A DNA stretch of 7,451 bases, taken from contig JBBIQZ010000034.1 of NCBI GenBank assembly GCA_037442065.1, positions 1-7,451 on the forward strand, in the 5' to 3' direction. This document shows, one piece after another, positions 5,027-7,451 of the stretch. The translations under genes and the position numbers were made by a program. The notes below the pieces were generated by a model. The model made no database searches. It saw nothing but the letters and a program-made list of their open reading frames with translations, and was not told the DNA's origin. The stretch's first letter is position 1; each line of letters starts with the position of its first letter. Origin of the DNA: JBBIQZ01 sp037442065 (GTDB lineage: Bacteria; Patescibacteriota; CPR2_A; CG2-30-33-46).

Positions 5027-5422
5027 TTATTTGGGTAGCCCACCTTTTTTGATATCGATACCTAAAATCTTTCTTACTTTTGTAATGATATCGCCGATGG
5101 AGCTTTCTGATTTAACAAGATATTCACAAGCTCCTAAAATAGACGCTTCTTTTCTAATCGATTCGTCTTTTAAATCGCTTAAAATAATTACCGGCAGTGA
5201 ATGATTAAAACCATGCTCTTTTAGCTTCTTTATTAGATTAACCCCATCGGTTGTCGGAAGCATTATGTCTAATATTATAAGATCAGGATTTTCTTTTTGG
5301 ACTTTTTTAAATCCCGCTTCGGCATTACTTGCAGCTGTTACATTAATTCCTTGAAAACTAATAGCCGCTTTATAAAGGCGCCTTGTCTTTTCATCGTCTT
5401 CTATTACTAATACTTTTGCCAT
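5027..5422 (-). CDS. Single-domain (receiver-only) response regulator
   Basis: This 131-residue CheY-like receiver is the first gene of the two-component locus. Key residues are present: acidic pocket E8-D9-D10 (VIEDDEKT), phospho-acceptor D52 (LIILDIMLP), S82 (VIILSD) and K104 (YLVKSE). About ten residues after the last receiver helix (GIDIKKGGLPK) form a short tail, not an output domain. A strong promoter lies just upstream and predicts a leader of about 17 nt; there is no SD at ATG 5422. The kinase gene starts 33 bases downstream, after a hairpin. It is a likely paralogue of the regulator at 2766-3134. Lacking DNA-binding or enzymatic output, it probably works through protein contact or phosphotransfer. 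Confidence 0.93.
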   Translation of the reverse strand: MAKVLVIEDDEKTRRLYKAAISFQGINVTAASNAEAGFKKVQKENPDLIILDIMLPTTDGVNLIKKLKEHGFNHSLPVIILSDLKDESIRKEASILGACEYLVKSESSIGDIITKVRKILGIDIKKGGLPK

Positions 5423-5445
5423 AGATTTTACCCTTACTGCTTTCT

Positions 5446-5474
5446 ATTATAAAGACTAGGGAATCTTTTGTAAA
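5446..5474 (-). promoter_or_regulatory. Strong sigma-70-type promoter of the two-component locus
   Basis: On the minus strand TTTACA (5474-5469) and TATAAT (5451-5446) are separated by exactly 17 nt. The -10 is perfect and the -35 matches 5 of 6. Transcription would begin near 5439, about 17 nt before ATG 5422. The 89-base region is shared with the divergent polX gene, for which I see no equally clear promoter. Confidence 0.75.
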
Positions 5475-5511
5475 TGAAGGACTAAATTTACTTTTAGCTT
5501 CCTAAGTAATA

Positions 5512-7242
5512 ATGGAAAATTCAGACATAGCCAATATATTTTACGAAGTAGCCGACTATCTTTCTCTTACTGGAGAAAACTACTTTAAAATTGGCGCTTA
5601 TAATAAAGCGGCTCAAACTATTGAAAATATCCCCAAAAGAATAGAAATAATTTATGAGAAAGAAGGAATTTCGGGCTTAAGAAAAATCCCTAATGTTGGC
5701 GAAAGTATTGCTTTAAAAATTGAAGAACTTTTAAAAACCGGTAAATTAAATTATCTAGAAGAAATAAAAGCAGGAGCACCGCCGGAGCTTCAAAAAATGC
5801 TCCAAATTCCAACACTTGGCCCAAAAACAATTAAAAAAATTTATAAAGCCTTTAAAATTAAATCAATAAAAGATTTGGAAAGCTTAGCTAAAGAGCATAA
5901 ATTAAGTAAATTTAAGGGGTTCGGACCTAAAACTGAAGAAAATATCAGAGAAGGAATAGAAAGACTTAAAAAATTTGGTAAAAGAATTCTTTTAGGCAAA
6001 GCGTTTTTCCAAGCTGATTCATTAATAAAATACCTTAAAGAAAACAAGTATTTAATAAATGTGGCAATGGCTGGCAGTTTAAGAAGAATGAAAGAAACAA
6101 TTGGCGATTTGGATATTTTAGTAACCTCAAAAAAGCCTGAAGAGATAATTAACCATTTTGTAGAATTTAAAGAAATCTCAAAAATAAAAATGAAAGGAGG
6201 AACTAAGGCGGAAATTATTCTAAAAAACGGAATGGAAGCAGATTTGCGAGTAGTTAAGCCAGAATCGTTCGGATCGGCTCTTCATTATTTTACCGGTTCC
6301 CAAAAACATAATGTTCACATAAGAACCATTGGCATAGGTAAGGGTTTAAAAATTAACGAATATGGCATTTTTAAAGCTGGTAAATATGGGGAAAAAATCG
6401 GCGGCGAAAAAGAAGAGGATGTGTTTACCGCCATAGGCATTCCTTGGATTCCGCCAGAACTTAGAGAAGATACCGGCGAAATAGAAACTGCCTTTAAAAA
6501 CAAACTCCCTCAATTAATAACTTTAAAAGACTTAAAAGCAGACCTTCATGTTCACACCAACTGGAGTGAAGGAAGCAGTAACATAGAAGACATGGCTAAA
6601 GCAGCCCAAAAAGAAAACCTTTCTTATATTGCCATAACTGACCATTCAAAAACTATCGGCATAACCGGTGGCATGGATGAGAAAAGACTAGAAAAACAAA
6701 TAACTAAAATTGCAGAAATTAACAAAAAATTAAAAAATTTCCGTTTACTTTCCGGAATAGAATCCGACATTTTAGCCGATGGCCGCCTTGATTTAGACTC
6801 TAAGGTTTTAAGAAAATTAGATTTAGTTGTTGCCTCGATTCATTCCCGCTTTAAGCAAGCAAAAGAAGAAATGACTAAACGAATTCTTAAAGCAATAGAA
6901 AATCCCTTAGTTTCTATCTTCGCTCACCCAACAACCAGAAAAATTAATTCAAGGCTACCTGTTGAAGCCAATTGGGAAGAAATATTTAAAGCAGCAGCTA
7001 AAAATAAAACAATTTTAGAAATAAATTGTTCTTGGGACAGACTGGATTTAAAAGACACAATGGCCAGACGCGCTAAAGATTTTGGGGTAAAATTTGCAAT
7101 CTCTAGCGATTCTCATAATTCTTTTGAGTATAAATTATTGCGTTTCGGGGTTGCCGTTGCCAGAAGAGCATGGCTTTCAAAAAATGATGTTGTTTCAACT
7201 TGGGAACCAGCAAGGCTTTTAAGGTTTATTAAAAGAAAATAG
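5512..7242 (+). CDS. polX: DNA polymerase X family protein with C-terminal PHP domain
   Basis: This is a family X DNA polymerase of 576 residues, full length for bacterial PolX (about 570-580). In studied bacteria PolX fills short gaps in base-excision repair, and its PHP domain is a metal-dependent 3'-5' exonuclease and AP endonuclease. The order is an N-terminal helical domain with helix-hairpin-helix motifs at about 59-70 (IPNVGESIALKI), 99-111 and 134-145; then the palm with GSLRRMKETIGDLD (188-201), whose D199 and D201 with D244 form the polymerase metal triad; then the nucleotide-site motif FTGSQKHN (260-267). The PHP domain (about 342-576) keeps HVH (346-348), D377/H378, E417, H444, H472 and D533/H535, so both active sites appear intact. 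The ATG at 5512 fits family N-termini (NIFYEVADYL); no SD is visible. It is divergent from the two-component locus, with no evident functional tie. Confidence 0.95.
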   Translation: MENSDIANIFYEVADYLSLTGENYFKIGAYNKAAQTIENIPKRIEIIYEKEGISGLRKIPNVGESIALKIEELLKTGKLNYLEEIKAGAPPELQKMLQIPTLGPKTIKKIYKAFKIKSIKDLESLAKEHKLSKFKGFGPKTEENIREGIERLKKFGKRILLGKAFFQADSLIKYLKENKYLINVAMAGSLRRMKETIGDLDILVTSKKPEEIINHFVEFKEISKIKMKGGTKAEIILKNGMEADLRVVKPESFGSALHYFTGSQKHNVHIRTIGIGKGLKINEYGIFKAGKYGEKIGGEKEEDVFTAIGIPWIPPELREDTGEIETAFKNKLPQLITLKDLKADLHVHTNWSEGSSNIEDMAKAAQKENLSYIAITDHSKTIGITGGMDEKRLEKQITKIAEINKKLKNFRLLSGIESDILADGRLDLDSKVLRKLDLVVASIHSRFKQAKEEMTKRILKAIENPLVSIFAHPTTRKINSRLPVEANWEEIFKAAAKNKTILEINCSWDRLDLKDTMARRAKDFGVKFAISSDSHNSFEYKLLRFGVAVARRAWLSKNDVVSTWEPARLLRFIKRK

Positions 7243-7366
7243 CTAGCATTATCACCCAAAAAAACTGATCTAACCAGAATTCTAAAATTTATTACTAATT
7301 AGCTTGTTTTTCTTTAAAAAATTAAAGTACCATAAACCTAATTTTATGTATTTATCAATTATGTAT

Positions 7367-7372
7367 TATAAT
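7367..7372 (+). promoter_or_regulatory. TATAAT -10 box for a near-leaderless pilin-like gene
   Basis: A perfect TATAAT ends 7 nt before ATG 7380, so transcription would start at or one base before the start codon, giving a leaderless message. The -35 position (TTATGT, 17 nt upstream) is weak. A second in-frame ATG at 7371 overlaps the -10 box and would not lie on this transcript. Confidence 0.5.
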
Positions 7373-7379
7373 GGGAAAT

Positions 7380-7451
7380 ATGGGAAGTAGTTTTAAAAAA
7401 AAATGGTTTCACATTAATTGAGTTAACCGTTGTTATAGCTATACTTGGTAT
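7380..7451 (+). CDS. Type IV prepilin-like protein, partial, apparent frameshift at A9
   Basis: Bases 7405-7451 encode GFTLIELTVVIAILG, the class III prepilin signal of type IV pilins and pseudopilins. Prepilin peptidase PilD would cut after the Gly and methylate the Phe; Glu at +5 guides assembly. The mature protein lies beyond the window. The nearest plausible start, ATG 7380, reads MGSSFKKK and then meets a stop because it is in a different frame. The motif's own frame has no ATG, GTG or TTG after an upstream TAA. Removing one A from the run of nine (7395-7403) would join them as MGSSFKKN-GFTLIE, a typical short basic prepilin leader. So the frame break is a base-calling error, polymerase slippage at poly(A) or a phase-variable tract. 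The motif is certain in type; which pilin or pseudopilin it is cannot be told. Confidence 0.75.

Noticed and set aside
5468..5511. Promoter for polX on the plus strand
   Set aside because: TTGTAA at 5468 could be a -35, but nothing resembling a -10 lies 15-19 nt downstream, so no call is made.
6315..6503. 62-codon minus-strand frame inside polX
   Set aside because: It lies wholly within the conserved polX palm region on the opposite strand and has no SD or recognisable domain. The same holds for shorter frames antisense to the kinase and valS.
7312..7327. CTTTAA-AAAA-TTAAAG perfect inverted repeat after polX
   Set aside because: Only six A/T-rich pairs with no U-run beyond it; expected by chance in such A+T-rich DNA and too weak for a terminator call.

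Overview
The window is A+T-rich bacterial DNA, probably from a Candidate Phyla Radiation (Patescibacteria) genome. This placement is inferred from several traits together: compact genes; chromosomal starts with no visible Shine-Dalgarno (SD) sequence and very short predicted leaders; a valyl-tRNA synthetase that stops where the usual C-terminal coiled coil would begin; a PHP-type family X DNA polymerase; a type IV prepilin-like start; and short repeats in and between genes. It is draft sequence, with a 100-base N gap (1918-2017) inside valS.

Left end (1-525, minus strand): a small cluster unlike the rest of the window. A promoter-like pair (466-494), with a 10-bp palindrome between its boxes and a related site near the predicted start of transcription, precedes a 56-codon ORF beginning with TTG (411-241). 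Its frame continues past the TAA to a TGA that overlaps the ATG of a second ORF, which runs off the left edge. Both starts have strong SD sequences. I recognise neither product.

Middle left (526-2704, minus strand): a CAU-anticodon tRNA (2667-2593) with an extended -10 promoter, then valS (2469-526). The two are probably co-transcribed. valS carries four tandem 7-bp repeats inside its zinc-knuckle region. The 123 bases between tRNA and valS hold an imperfect hairpin that includes the tRNA's own CCA, and a short repeated motif.

Middle right (2718-5474, minus strand): a two-component locus in the order receiver-only regulator, six-helix membrane PAS histidine kinase, receiver-only regulator. 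A strong promoter precedes the first regulator. A terminator-like hairpin sits directly before the kinase start. An 80-nt element with 13-nt inverted termini separates the kinase from the second regulator, which has its own promoter abutting that element. A good intrinsic terminator closes the locus. Neither regulator has a DNA-binding domain, so the output must act through protein contacts or phosphotransfer.

Right end (5512-7451, plus strand): polX is divergent from the two-component locus and intact. The 124 bases after it are A+T-rich with no gene I can support. Then a TATAAT and a nearly leaderless ATG open a type IV prepilin-like gene cut by the window edge. Its start codon and its prepilin motif are in different frames, separated by a run of nine A.
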